A stretch of 64,000 nucleotides of DNA from Bacillota bacterium (GCA_023417475.1 JAEZFP010000067.1:124001-188000); one strand, 5' to 3'; positions 41,905 through 50,737 are shown, counted from the first letter of the stretch. The notes: generated from the sequence alone by a model not told the origin. Program-made: numbers and translations.

Positions 41905-42624
41905 TTAAATCTCCGTTTGAGCTTGAACATACTGTCCGGCCAGGATCAAATTTTCAAACGTTCCCGCGTCAATCCACCAACCGTGTAAAAACTCATAGGC
42001 CAATTCCCCGCGGGCGATATAGGCATTGTTGACATCGGTAATCTCCAATTCGCCCCGGGTTGAAGGGACTAAACTTTCAATGATCCCAAACACACTGGCG
42101 TCGTAAATGTAAATACCGGTCACGCAATAATGCGATTTGGGATTGGCCGGCTTCTCCTCAATGCCAACGATCCGACTGTCCCGCAGATCGGCGATGCCGT
42201 ATCCTGCCGGACTGGCGACGGCTTTCAGATAAACCAACGCTTCGTTTGGAGTTTGGGCAATCCGGGCCAGACCGGGGCGCAGATCGTCTTGGAAAATGTT
42301 ATCCCCCAGCAGCACGATAAACCGCTCCGTCCCGACGAAATCCGCCGCCAGTCGCAGCGCATCGGCGATGCCGCCCGCTTCCTCCTGGATTTTAAATGTC
42401 AATTCCATTCCCAAACGTTTGCCGCTCCCGTACAAACCGGCAATTTGATATGCGCCCAATGCGTTAGTGACAATCAACACCCGTTCGACCCCCGCCTGCT
42501 TTAACTTTGCCAACGGATAGGCAATCATCGGACTCCTGCCCACCGGCAACACATGTTTGTTCACATTTATCGTTAACGGCGCCAGCCGCGACCCCGTTCC
42601 GCCAGCCAAAATCACACCCCGCAT
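41905..42624 (-). CDS. sugar-1-phosphate nucleotidyltransferase, short RmlA/SpsI type
   Basis: 239 residues. MRGVILAGGTGSRLAPLT is the nucleotide-binding loop; VLPVGRSPMIAYPLAKLKQAG, FIVLLGDNIFQDDL (metal Asp), GIADLRDSRIVGIEEKPANP and WWIDAGTFENLI are RmlA features. Length is shorter than the classic allosteric RmlA and fits the SpsI-like form. Makes dTDP-glucose or another NDP-hexose, the precursor for an RmlD-type product. Monocistronic, convergent to the glycan operon. Confidence 0.85.
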   Translation of the reverse strand: MRGVILAGGTGSRLAPLTINVNKHVLPVGRSPMIAYPLAKLKQAGVERVLIVTNALGAYQIAGLYGSGKRLGMELTFKIQEEAGGIADALRLAADFVGTERFIVLLGDNIFQDDLRPGLARIAQTPNEALVYLKAVASPAGYGIADLRDSRIVGIEEKPANPKSHYCVTGIYIYDASVFGIIESLVPSTRGELEITDVNNAYIARGELAYEFLHGWWIDAGTFENLILAGQYVQAQTEI

Positions 42625-42864
42625 CAGTCTTCCCCCTCATTTGCAGTACGGTTTATCATATTGGTCATTGGAAAAGTTGGCTACCTAGAAAATAACTTTT
42701 GGGCCGATGTCGTCACCTAATTTTCTTAATTCGCTTGCGCGAGCAGCGACGGGTAGCTAGCGTGGACGACTACCTAAATTCCGGTAATTCATGCCAAGGT
42801 ATGATTGTTTCAGTCGCCACGTATATATGGATAAAGATAAGCATAAGGGGACGAGGCGTTGCTA

Positions 42865-43416
42865 ATGATCCAAGGCGCCCAACTGGTCTTACGCGGAATC
42901 GAAACAGCGGATCTGTCCGATCGTCATCGGTGGTTGAATGATCCGGAAGTCACCGGGTTTTTTACCAACCTCGGCGCACTCCCGCTTCCCTATGAAAAGT
43001 TGCGGGAGTGGTACGACCATATGATCCATAGCGACCATGAACTCCACTTTTCAGTGTTTTCACTTGATGGAACCCATATCGGCGGGGCTCAACTCAAAAC
43101 GTTGGATTGGAAAAACCGTTCGGCGGAGTTTGGCATGTTCATCGGGGAGAAAAACCATTGGGGAAAGGGTTACGGCACCGAGATCACCCAAATGTTGGTG
43201 GGTTACGCTTTTCAACGGCTCAATCTGCACCGGGTCTGGCTACGGGTCGATCCGGAAAATATCGGGGCGCTCCGGTGCTATCAAAAAGCCGGCTTTCTGC
43301 AAGAAGGGGTGTTCCATGAGGAAGTGTTCCGGGGCGGATGTTATCACGACTCGTTTTTAATGCGAATTCTGGAGGATGAGTGGCGCTCGGCCGGGCAGCC
43401 AGCGATCGACGGATAA
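42865..43416 (+). CDS. GNAT N-acetyltransferase (RimJ/RimL-like; possible PseH/SpsD role)
   Basis: 183 residues from ATG 42865 (GAGGC seven bases before; a TTG lies at 42859). LVLRGIETADLSDRHRWLNDPEV opening, MFIGEKNHWGKGYGTEITQM (acetyl-CoA pyrophosphate loop G-K-G-Y-G-T), LHRVWLRVDPENIGALRCYQ and AGFLQEGVFHEEVFRGG. Sugar-cluster GNATs acetylate UDP-4-amino-6-deoxysugars (PseH); given its position at the end of the glycan locus this is plausible. Confidence 0.8.
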   Translation: MIQGAQLVLRGIETADLSDRHRWLNDPEVTGFFTNLGALPLPYEKLREWYDHMIHSDHELHFSVFSLDGTHIGGAQLKTLDWKNRSAEFGMFIGEKNHWGKGYGTEITQMLVGYAFQRLNLHRVWLRVDPENIGALRCYQKAGFLQEGVFHEEVFRGGCYHDSFLMRILEDEWRSAGQPAIDG

Positions 43417-43420
43417 TCGG

Positions 43421-43457
43421 CGGGGCCGTCTCCCAAGTAATTCGGGAAACGGCCCCG
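43421..43457 (+). terminator. terminator of the GNAT gene
   Basis: CGGGGCCGT pairs with ACGGCCCCG around an inner CCC/GGG stem and is followed by TTTATT, four bases after the stop codon. Confidence 0.85.
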
Positions 43458-43775
43458 TTTATTGTCTTTGCAGCAACGCTAAGGCGTTCAGCTCAAGTAA
43501 TGAACCGCGCAACCAAAATCCAACGCGCAACGCCCAAGGGTTCGGGCGATTCAGGGCGCCAAAATCAAGCTGGGAATTCCAGCCGCTAAGATCGCCAGAT
43601 CAAATTGAGCTTTGCTTACCCAGTACTTAACCCGCGGCAAATCTCCTTGGCTTACGGCAAATCGTGATTATCCCTTTGGGATGATCTGAGCTTGCTCAGC
43701 GACAAAAAAAGGACTGCTTGAAATTGCTTTCAGGTCAGCCCTTTGCCATCTGGAGCAGCGCTCGTTCCGATTCTT
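43458..43775. other. non-coding interval
   Basis: No gene is supported here. Small hairpins occur (CTGAGCTTGCTCAG near 43687; GATTATCCC with GGGATGATC near 43667) and an imperfect stem (AAAGGACTG with CAGCCCTTT) near 43710-43745. None ends in a clear T run on the plus strand. Confidence 0.4.
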
Positions 43776-43803
43776 TTGATCATCGTGACAAAAAGTTTAA
43801 AAT
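43776..43803 (+). promoter_or_regulatory. candidate promoter of the PD-(D/E)XK-like gene
   Basis: TTGATC (43776-43781) and TAAAAT (43798-43803) are 16 bases apart. This leaves a leader of roughly 125 bases before the start at 43937. Confidence 0.35.
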
Positions 43804-43936
43804 TTCAAAATCCGGGGATACTAAAAATATTCGCAAGACCGCGCAGCGAGGGGACCCTGATACATTATTTATAACTGGAAACCAGGATCTGAGACGCCTT
43901 CCATCAGGCGTACAATCGATAAAGGAGGCCATCGCG

Positions 43937-44305
43937 ATGCTACACTTCCATCAAGACCAAACCGTCCACAACAAACTGCTGACGCTGCAAGCCATCAATT
44001 ATAAGCAACACGGCTACAGCGAGATTAAAGTCAATCACGAAAACTACCGGATGGGCCAACCCGATCAAATTGACGGCTATACGCCCGATCTGTCGGCAGT
44101 GCTGGACTCAACCACCACCATCTGCGAGGTGGAGACCAGTGATTCAATCCGGGATCTCCGGACGATCGAGAAATGGAAAGCCTTTGATAACAGCGGCTAT
44201 CAGTTTCATTTGATCATCCCCAACGAAGCCTTTCAAGTTGTCAAAGAGATTACCAAGGATAATGGCATTTCCGTCGACAAGTACTGGAGCATTAGAGATT
44301 ATTGA
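43937..44305 (+). CDS. small PD-(D/E)XK-nuclease-like protein of unknown function
   Basis: 122 residues from ATG 43937, AAAGGAGG eight bases upstream; an open frame continues to 43718 but lacks a site. The core reads YTPDLSAV, then TTICEVETSDS, the order D-x(n)-E-x-E followed by a strand and the helix-rich SIRDLRTIEKWKAF: the pattern of a minimal PD-(D/E)XK fold with E in place of the final K. No methylase, Cas or phage neighbour indicates a restriction role. May be an inactive or highly reduced nuclease; family uncertain. Confidence 0.6.
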   Translation: MLHFHQDQTVHNKLLTLQAINYKQHGYSEIKVNHENYRMGQPDQIDGYTPDLSAVLDSTTTICEVETSDSIRDLRTIEKWKAFDNSGYQFHLIIPNEAFQVVKEITKDNGISVDKYWSIRDY

Positions 44306-44320
44306 AGGCATCTCTCCGCT

Positions 44321-45526
44321 TTAAAAGTATTCCACCAAGTCGACCCGATAAAGCGCCGCCGCCGGGATGGCACTGGCCAAAATCCCGAATCCAAACGTTC
44401 CTAAAATCAGATACAGTTCTTGCCACGACGCGGCCAACCCAATGGTGAGCGCCGTCTGACGCTGCAACGCACCCGCCAATACCCCAAATCCCAAATGTCC
44501 GACGATCAATCCCGCCAATCCGCCTACCGCCACCAGCCCGACGCCCTCGGCTACGATCATCCGGAAGATGTCACCGGAGCGAGCGCCCACCGCCCGTAAA
44601 ATCGCCTGTTCGCGACGGCGGTTCAACGCCGACCAATAAATCACCAAAGCCACCGTTAATAAGGTCATCGCGATCATCGCGTAGGCAATGATCCGCAAAA
44701 CCTGCTCGCCTTGGCCCATAATCGCGAAGAACTGCACGATCACTTGCGCCGGAAAGATTAATTGAGCTCGCGTCTCGGTCTGATATTGTTGATAAAGCCG
44801 CATCGCATCCGCATATCCCTTGGGTTTGACCAGAATGGCGGTGACCCCGTGATCATGCGTTTGCCCATGTAGGGCGGGCAAACTGTGGTCTTCATGAACC
44901 TCCCAGATCCCCTCCAGCGGAACCAGGATGGCTTGATCATACGGTCCCCCGACCGGCTTCAAGACTCCCACCACCCGATAGGGATGCTCATGGCGCTCCC
45001 CGCCTTGCTCTTGCAAGGTCAGTCCATGAACGGACCGGAACGAGTCACCCGGCTTCAACCCCAATTCCCGCGCGGTTTTAGCGCCAACGACCGCTTCAAA
45101 CGGAGCGGCAAACGGCTTGCCGGCGGCCAAGCGCAACCAAGGCGGCGCCGCCGGCTGCCGACGATGGTGAAAAATCGCGCCGCTGGTCCCGACGATCCGG
45201 TAACCGCGATAGTTGTCGCCAAATCCCAGGGGAATGACCATCGCCACTCCCGGCTGTTTTTGCAGTTCCGCAACGAGCGTTTCCGGGATGTTTCCAATCG
45301 GCCGGTCCTGCAGCAACACCGTATTGAGCACCAGTTGGATCGGGCTGCCCTTTGCCCCGACAATCAAGTCAAACGGTTCGGTCGCCCGGGTTAAGCCTTG
45401 ATGGATCCCATCAGCCAGCAACAATAAGGTCACCGTCAAACTGACGGCTACCGCCAAAATAGCCACGGTGACCAGGCTTTGTAACGGTTTTCCGGTCAGA
45501 TTACGCCACACTATGCGCAGCCGCAT
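44321..45526 (-). CDS. ABC transporter permease of the FtsX/MacB family
   Basis: 401 residues. One N-terminal transmembrane helix (residues about 15-40), a large extracytoplasmic domain (MacB_PCD-like, about 45-260 with PLGFGDNYRGYRIVG), then three helices in the FtsX domain, ending EYF. ALNRRREQAILRAVGARSGDI marks the coupling helix. It overlaps the ATPase gene by 26 bases. Such LolCDE/MacB-type transporters do mechanical work or export rather than import; in a block with a DUF3299-like protein and a His-rich sensor kinase, a role in metal or envelope homeostasis is possible. Confidence 0.87.
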   Translation of the reverse strand: MRLRIVWRNLTGKPLQSLVTVAILAVAVSLTVTLLLLADGIHQGLTRATEPFDLIVGAKGSPIQLVLNTVLLQDRPIGNIPETLVAELQKQPGVAMVIPLGFGDNYRGYRIVGTSGAIFHHRRQPAAPPWLRLAAGKPFAAPFEAVVGAKTARELGLKPGDSFRSVHGLTLQEQGGERHEHPYRVVGVLKPVGGPYDQAILVPLEGIWEVHEDHSLPALHGQTHDHGVTAILVKPKGYADAMRLYQQYQTETRAQLIFPAQVIVQFFAIMGQGEQVLRIIAYAMIAMTLLTVALVIYWSALNRRREQAILRAVGARSGDIFRMIVAEGVGLVAVGGLAGLIVGHLGFGVLAGALQRQTALTIGLAASWQELYLILGTFGFGILASAIPAAALYRVDLVEYF

Positions 45527-46196
45527 TGCGATTCACCTCCGGTCGTTCCAGTTCCACCACGCGTTCAAACCGCTCCCGGATTGTCGGATCATGGGTTGCC
45601 AAGATGACCATGCTCGCATGAGATCCGGCCAATCCCACCAGCAATTCCAAGACTTTGGCACTGTTCTCCCGATCCAGACTGGCAGTTGGTTCATCGGCCA
45701 AAATCAACCGCGGTTGATTGACCAAAGCCCGGGCGACCGCCACACGTTGCTGTTCACCACCGCTTAATTGACGGGGATGATGGCGCCGGCGCGTGGTCAA
45801 ACCAACCGCTTCCAGCAGTTCGTCCGCCCGGGAGCGCTGTCGCTTGGGCGGGATTATCCGGGCGAAGGCCATCGCCACCAGGATGTTCTCCAGCACATCC
45901 AGACTGTTCAGCAAGTTGTAATTTTGAAAGATATATCCGATATTCCGGGCGCGCCATCGATCGCGTTCCGCTCCGCTCAGCATGTCAACCCTGACGCCGT
46001 CCAGGTAAATTGCGCCGCCGGTCGGAGTGGCCAATCCGGCAACCAAATGCAGCAAAGTGGTTTTTCCGGAACCGCTGGGCCCGGCCAACGCTACCTGTTC
46101 GCGATCGGCGACTTTCAGTTGCGGCAACGCTAATACGGTTGTCAACTGGCCGTCCGGGTTGCGGTAATCTTTGATCAGCTCGGTTAGTTCCAGCAT
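45501..46196 (-). CDS. ABC transporter ATPase, LolD/MacB-type
   Basis: 231 residues from ATG 46196, served by AAGGAGGTG seven bases before; the frame is open to 46388 without a better site. LAGPSGSGKTTLLHLVAGL (Walker A), LSGGEQQRVAVARALVNQP (signature), LILADEPTASLD (Walker B) and ATHDPTI (switch His). Sequence order and the LNSLDVLENI Q-loop region fit the LolD group that pairs with FtsX-type permeases. Operon with that permease and probably with the DUF3299-like gene. Confidence 0.9.
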   Translation of the reverse strand: MLELTELIKDYRNPDGQLTTVLALPQLKVADREQVALAGPSGSGKTTLLHLVAGLATPTGGAIYLDGVRVDMLSGAERDRWRARNIGYIFQNYNLLNSLDVLENILVAMAFARIIPPKRQRSRADELLEAVGLTTRRRHHPRQLSGGEQQRVAVARALVNQPRLILADEPTASLDRENSAKVLELLVGLAGSHASMVILATHDPTIRERFERVVELERPEVNRNAAAHSVA

Positions 46197-46272
46197 GGAA
46201 GAGCACCTCCTTCGGATTTTGGCAAACTTCGCCCGGTTGCCTGTGAGAAACTTGCGGAACTGTTGGAGACGG

Positions 46273-46815
46273 CTATTTCGCGCGCTCCAATTGTTCGGCG
46301 TTGATCCGCACCAGGCTGACAAAACCGGTCTCCTGATCAATCTGGCTGCCGACTTCCAATTTGCCGGTGACCTGAATCGGCTGGTCATAAGGTAAAGCGG
46401 TGACCGGCTTACTCAACCGGACCACCACAATGTCATTGGGCCAATTGGCGTCGGTCGAGCAGAACGGGCAGATCGACATCGGCACTTTGGTCAGGACAAA
46501 AAATGCCAAAGTCGGCTTGAGCGGCGGCGCCATAAACCCGACCATCCGCACCCGGTGGCCGTTTAGCGTTTTCAGTTTCGGTGAAAACTGAATGCCCAAC
46601 GGCGAAGCGCCGCTGTATAATTCATTAAAACCCAACGGCGTGACCGCTTCGCTTTTCCCCCAATCCAGCAGGGAAGCGGCCTGGACTGCAGCAGTAAGCA
46701 GGGACGGCTCCCTGCTGGGAGCCGTCCGAACGCGCGCCTCGTCCCATACCGTAAGCGTTGGAATCATGATTAAACCGAGGATGATTCCCATTGCCCGTAT
46801 GGTTCGTCTTTCCAT
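46273..46815 (-). CDS. DUF3299-like secreted protein
   Basis: 180 residues with an N-terminal hydrophobic signal (IRAMGIILGLIMIPTLTVW). The core LNGHRVRMVGFMAPPLKPTL, the FVLTKVPMSICPFCS segment and DIVVVRLSKPV match my recollection of DUF3299, whose members are exported and often accompany FtsX-type ABC transporters; a CPFC replaces the more usual CIHVPP. The two cysteines may bind metal or form a disulfide. A perfect 11-bp inverted repeat (46702-46727) lies in the signal-linker coding region. Lies between alkaline phosphatase and the ABC genes. Confidence 0.65.
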   Translation of the reverse strand: MERRTIRAMGIILGLIMIPTLTVWDEARVRTAPSREPSLLTAAVQAASLLDWGKSEAVTPLGFNELYSGASPLGIQFSPKLKTLNGHRVRMVGFMAPPLKPTLAFFVLTKVPMSICPFCSTDANWPNDIVVVRLSKPVTALPYDQPIQVTGKLEVGSQIDQETGFVSLVRINAEQLERAK

Positions 46816-46830
46816 GGTTATTCCCTCCGC

Positions 46831-48642
46831 TTATTTCTGGCCGGGATCGAGGCCCAACGCCCGCATAATCCCGAAGAAAACTTCGGTATTGTCCATGATG
46901 CCGCGGAAATAGTCGGCGCCGGGGCCGTCGGCCGTGAGCGGCACATCGTCGGCGGTATGGACTTCCTGGGTTTCGGTATACGGAATATTGCCGTTGTAGA
47001 AATCGCCTTTGGGGTCTTTCTTCGGATTGGCGACCGGTTTGCCGTCCGCCATCACCGCCGGGGCGATCGGCTCGGGATTAAACTTATAATCTTCATTATA
47101 GTCCGGGTGGTTGGCGTAATGAATCGCCAAGGTCACATTGGGCGCCGGACTGTCGGGGAAACCGTCTTTGTTCGAATCGGCAAAGGTCGGGAAGCCGGCT
47201 TCGGCATAAGTGCGAACCGCCTGACGGCCGGTTTTGCCGTCCAATTCATGATAGGTGCCGGTAATGCTGGCGCTATGGCCGTGATCGGCGACGACGATAA
47301 TCAGGGTGTCGCCGTTTTGCTTGGCGAACTCTTTGGCGATGCCGACGGCTTTATCCAACTCTATGGTATCGTACGCCGCCCGCTCCCAATCGACGGTATG
47401 CAGTTGTTTGTCGACGCTGGCCCCTTCGACCATCAGGAAAAAGCCGTTCGGGTTTCTACTCAAAACATTCAGCGCTTGTTTGGTCATATCCATTAAAGTC
47501 GGTTGATTGGTGAAACTACCGAGCACATTGGGGTTTTTAGTCACTTCGCGATCGAGATAAACATTCATGTTGTCGAGTTGGAATAGGCCCAACAGTTTAT
47601 CGGTTTGACCCGTTTTATTCAGCTCGGTCTTATTGCTGACAAAGGTATAGCCTTGACTTTGGAAGTCGCTGATCAAATTCAGCTCGTCGGTCCGTTTAGA
47701 ACCCGGAACACTTTTCGGCAGGAAGTGTTGGGAACCGCCGCCCAAAATCACATCCGGACGATGATAGCTCTCCAACATACTTTGAGCGATAAAATTCAAC
47801 TCGCTGCGACGGCGGGTGTGGGCGACCATCGCGGCCGGCGTGGCGTCGGTAATATTCGCGGTGGAGACGATCCCGGTTCCCATGCCGCCCCGGGACCGTT
47901 TGGCAATCTCAATGATATTTTCAACTTTGGGATCATCCAACGGGTCTTTGGAAGAGTCGGGATACACACCCATCGCGTTAACCGCGCTCTTATTGCCGGT
48001 AGCGTATGCGGAAGCGCTATTGGCGGAGTCGGTCACCAAGGAGTCCATCCCCGAGGTGGTGATCAACGCCAGGTTGGACAGTTTCTCCATCTCGAGCAAG
48101 TCATTGTATTTGCCTTCGGTCAAACCGCGGGAAATGATCCGGGCGATCTCCCGGGCTTGCAAGCTCATGCCGTCACCGATAAAAAGGATGACGTTTTTGG
48201 CCGGTTTCTGAATCTTTTCCGAAACCACTTTATAGTTGACTTCACGGGAGACAGCGCCGTTGTCGGTTAAGACATTGACGATAATATTGACCGGACCTTG
48301 TTTGGCAAATTTCACTTGGTTGATCCGGTAGGTGCTCACGCCGGGATCCAGCTTGATCGCGGCTGTTTTGCTGAAAACCTGGGAAGCCGGTTGGCCGTTG
48401 ACTAGAACATCGATTGCCTTGACGGCGCCAACATCTTTGACTTCGACATGCAAGTCGAAATTTTGACCGGCCCACATTTTCGCGTTGTTAATGGGCAGGA
48501 CATCAATGGCATGGTAGGGGACGTTGGGAAGCTGCGCCGCAAAGATGGCACTGCCGTTTAACATGACGGCGCCGGTCAGCGTCAGCATCACCAGGATGGG
48601 GATCAGTTTGGATTGAATCTGCTCAATCACCCGGTTAATCAA
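46831..48642 (-). CDS. phoA: alkaline phosphatase, PhoA family
   Basis: 603 residues with a signal peptide (LIPILVMLTLTGAVMLNGSA). Residues about 40-135 are an added beta-sandwich domain before the catalytic domain. NVILFIGDGMSLQAREIA supplies the first metal Asp; LVTDSANSASAYATGNKSA contains the phosphorylated Ser (TDSA); VSTANITDATPAAMVAHT, GGGSQHFLPKSV, FLMVEGASVDKQLH and LIIVVADHGHSASITGTYHE provide metal ligands (Glu, Asp, His). Longer than the 450-residue classic enzymes. TTG start at 48642 behind AGGAGGTG. Liberates phosphate outside the cell using zinc and magnesium. Confidence 0.92.
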   Translation of the reverse strand: MINRVIEQIQSKLIPILVMLTLTGAVMLNGSAIFAAQLPNVPYHAIDVLPINNAKMWAGQNFDLHVEVKDVGAVKAIDVLVNGQPASQVFSKTAAIKLDPGVSTYRINQVKFAKQGPVNIIVNVLTDNGAVSREVNYKVVSEKIQKPAKNVILFIGDGMSLQAREIARIISRGLTEGKYNDLLEMEKLSNLALITTSGMDSLVTDSANSASAYATGNKSAVNAMGVYPDSSKDPLDDPKVENIIEIAKRSRGGMGTGIVSTANITDATPAAMVAHTRRRSELNFIAQSMLESYHRPDVILGGGSQHFLPKSVPGSKRTDELNLISDFQSQGYTFVSNKTELNKTGQTDKLLGLFQLDNMNVYLDREVTKNPNVLGSFTNQPTLMDMTKQALNVLSRNPNGFFLMVEGASVDKQLHTVDWERAAYDTIELDKAVGIAKEFAKQNGDTLIIVVADHGHSASITGTYHELDGKTGRQAVRTYAEAGFPTFADSNKDGFPDSPAPNVTLAIHYANHPDYNEDYKFNPEPIAPAVMADGKPVANPKKDPKGDFYNGNIPYTETQEVHTADDVPLTADGPGADYFRGIMDNTEVFFGIMRALGLDPGQK

Positions 48643-48697
48643 TCAAAACACCTCCTGAAACTTATGTTTACAGTTTTCAATGATACCGTTCGAAGAT

Positions 48698-48713
48698 GAT
48701 TAAAAGATTAAAA
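48698..48713. promoter_or_regulatory. tandem octamer upstream of the phosphatase, possible response-regulator site
   Basis: GATTAAAA occurs twice in tandem (48698-48705 and 48706-48713), with GATTAAAC in inverted orientation nearby. OmpR-class regulators bind direct repeats, and one is encoded immediately upstream. Spacing differs from the known 11-bp Bacillus PhoP boxes. Confidence 0.3.
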
Positions 48714-48758
48714 CTCGTTTAATCGGGCGCTAAATCGGAGTTAATCCGCCAAAGGCAT

Positions 48759-48795
48759 CAAAAAAGGCGGCTGCTTTTCCGCCCGCCGTCTTTTG
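48759..48795 (-). terminator. terminator of the two-component operon
   Basis: On the minus strand GGCGG pairs with CCGCC (extended by GCGG...GC) and is followed by TTTTTTG. It lies 12 bases past the response-regulator stop, so the phosphatase is transcribed separately. Confidence 0.75.
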
Positions 48796-48806
48796 GCATC
48801 GCCATC

Positions 48807-49493
48807 TTAACGATTAAACCGATAGCCCGTCCCCCACAACGTTTCGATATATTCGGGATTGGACGGATCCTTCTCGATCTTTTTGCGAACTTTCTGGATA
48901 TGCACCGCCACGGTCGCCGAATCGCCGTAATAGTCGTTACCCCAGACCGCGTCGAAGAGTTGCTCTTTGGAGAAGACAATATTCGGATTGGCGGCCAGAA
49001 ACACCAGCAACTCATATTCCTTAGTCGTCATGGCGACCTCTTTGCCGTTGATGAAGACTTTATGAGCCGCGGTCTGAATCTCCAACCCTTTGTGGGTGAT
49101 GACGTCATTGGCGTCGTTTTTGCCGCGCAACCGCTCATATCGTTTGATATGCGACTTGATCCGGGCGGTCAGCTCCGCCGGGCTGAACGGCTTGGTCAAA
49201 TAGTCGTCGGCCCCGCAGTCAAACCCCCGGATTTTATCGATATCTTCACTCCGGGCTGATACGACGATCAGCGGAATCTCATATTTTTTCCGGACTTCCT
49301 TGATAATCTCGAAACCGTCTTTTCCCGGCAGCATCAGATCGACCACAATCAACTGATATTGGCCGGTCAACGCCAATTTCAAACCGCTTCCGCCGTCCGC
49401 CGCGATCTCCACCCGGTAACCGTTGAGTTGCAGGTAATCCCGTTCCAACTCGGCAATGTTCCGGTCGTCTTCAATGATTAAGATCGGCTTCAT
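48807..49493 (-). CDS. OmpR/PhoB-family response regulator
   Basis: 228 residues. Receiver domain 1-120: LIIEDDRNIAELERDYLQ (acidic pair), LIVVDLMLPGKDGFEI with phospho-acceptor Asp near 52, and GADDYLTKPFSP. The winged-helix domain from about 130 has TTKEYELLVFLAANPNIVFS and AVHIQKVRKKIEKDPSN, WGTGYRFN. Overlaps the kinase start by four bases, so the two are coupled. Likely targets: its own operon and possibly the adjacent alkaline phosphatase/ABC block. Confidence 0.93.
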   Translation of the reverse strand: MKPILIIEDDRNIAELERDYLQLNGYRVEIAADGGSGLKLALTGQYQLIVVDLMLPGKDGFEIIKEVRKKYEIPLIVVSARSEDIDKIRGFDCGADDYLTKPFSPAELTARIKSHIKRYERLRGKNDANDVITHKGLEIQTAAHKVFINGKEVAMTTKEYELLVFLAANPNIVFSKEQLFDAVWGNDYYGDSATVAVHIQKVRKKIEKDPSNPEYIETLWGTGYRFNR

Positions 49494-50737
49494 CGGTCGT
49501 CTCCCTCTTCCATGTATACCGGCAACTCAATTGTAAAACAGCTGCCACGCCCGACTTGACTGGCGGCGCGAATCTTGCCGCCATGGGCTTCCATCAGCTC
49601 CCGGGCGATCGCCAACCCCAAACCGGTACTCAGTTCATCTTTGGTCCGTTCGGGGTCGATCCGGTAAAACCGTTCAAAGACAAAAGGCAGTTTGTCCGCT
49701 GCGATCCCCGGCCCATTATCGTGCAGTTCGATCCGGAGCCAATCACCGTTCCGCTCCAGCACAGCCCCGATGATTAAAGCCCGCCCGGCCCCATATTTCA
49801 CCGCGTTGCCAATGATATTCCGAATCGCTTGGTAAATCCGTTTCCGGTCGATCTTGATCCGGCAGTCGGCGGACAGCCGGTCGGAATAGTCAAAGCCGAT
49901 CCCTTTATCCTCCAGTTCCAGACGAAACTCCTCCATTACATCGTTCACAAACCCCCGCACCGGCAGGATTTCCAGCTGCAACTCCAGTTTTTCCAGGTCG
50001 AGTTTGGAGAAGAGGAACAGATCGTCAATCAGTCGATTCAGATAGGTCGTATTATTGTAGATGATCTGTAAATATTTCCGGTGTTCGGCCGCGCTGAGAT
50101 CGGTTCGCTCGCTCAATGCCTCGATATACCCCTGGATCGCCGTGATTGGCGTCTTCAAATCATGGGAAATATTGGCGATCAAGGTTTTCCGGTTGGTTTC
50201 ATATTGGATTTTTAACTGTTCGCTCTCCTGCAACCGGCGGGCCATTTCATTAAATGAAGCCACCAGCAAGGTCAGGTCATTAAAAACATCGCACTCCACC
50301 TGGACCTGATAATTGCCTTGGGCAATCTGCTCCACCCCTTGTTTCAGCTTGTCGATGGGGTTGAAAACCTGCTTCTCCAAGTGCTTGAGAAAAAAGATCT
50401 CATAAATTCCGACGAGGCTGATCAATACGGCGATAACAATGCCGAACGTACCGATGCCGGTGTAACGGATAATGAGAAACCACAGAACCAAATTGAACAG
50501 AATGATCAACGGACGAAAATACTTTATCCGCCGGTGATAATGAACAAAATGCCGATATTTGCCGGCGCTGCGCCGGTGATGATGTTCGGATCGCCAATGA
50601 CGGTAATGTTCGAATCGATGGTGTTGCGCGTGCTCCCGCATCATTTCCGCAATGGCTTGCCGACGCGCCCGATAACGCTCGTCGTTGCGTTGATGAATCC
50701 GAAAAAGTAACCTTTGAAGCGTCTCGAGCGTTTTCAT
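49490..50737 (-). CDS. sensor histidine kinase with His/Arg-rich cytoplasmic N-terminus
   Basis: 415 residues. Residues about 34-70 are packed with His and Arg (HAQHHRFEHYRHWRSEHHHR) before two transmembrane helices at about 75-95 and 97-117 that leave almost no outside loop. HAMP follows (FNPIDKLKQGVEQIAQGNYQ), then ANISHDLKTPITAIQGYIEA (phosphorylated His), RNIIGNAVKYG (N box), LHDNGPGIAADKLPFVFERF (G1, F) and GLGLAIARELM (G2). Without an external sensor domain it must detect a membrane or cytoplasmic cue; the His-rich stretch suggests metal. Partner of the regulator downstream. Confidence 0.9.
   Translation of the reverse strand: MKTLETLQRLLFRIHQRNDERYRARRQAIAEMMREHAQHHRFEHYRHWRSEHHHRRSAGKYRHFVHYHRRIKYFRPLIILFNLVLWFLIIRYTGIGTFGIVIAVLISLVGIYEIFFLKHLEKQVFNPIDKLKQGVEQIAQGNYQVQVECDVFNDLTLLVASFNEMARRLQESEQLKIQYETNRKTLIANISHDLKTPITAIQGYIEALSERTDLSAAEHRKYLQIIYNNTTYLNRLIDDLFLFSKLDLEKLELQLEILPVRGFVNDVMEEFRLELEDKGIGFDYSDRLSADCRIKIDRKRIYQAIRNIIGNAVKYGAGRALIIGAVLERNGDWLRIELHDNGPGIAADKLPFVFERFYRIDPERTKDELSTGLGLAIARELMEAHGGKIRAASQVGRGSCFTIELPVYMEEGDDR

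Noticed and set aside
48643..48758. Pho box (TTAACA-like direct repeats every 11 bp) before the alkaline phosphatase
   Set aside because: The only direct repeat is GATTAAAA in tandem with 8-bp spacing, which does not fit the known PhoP box.
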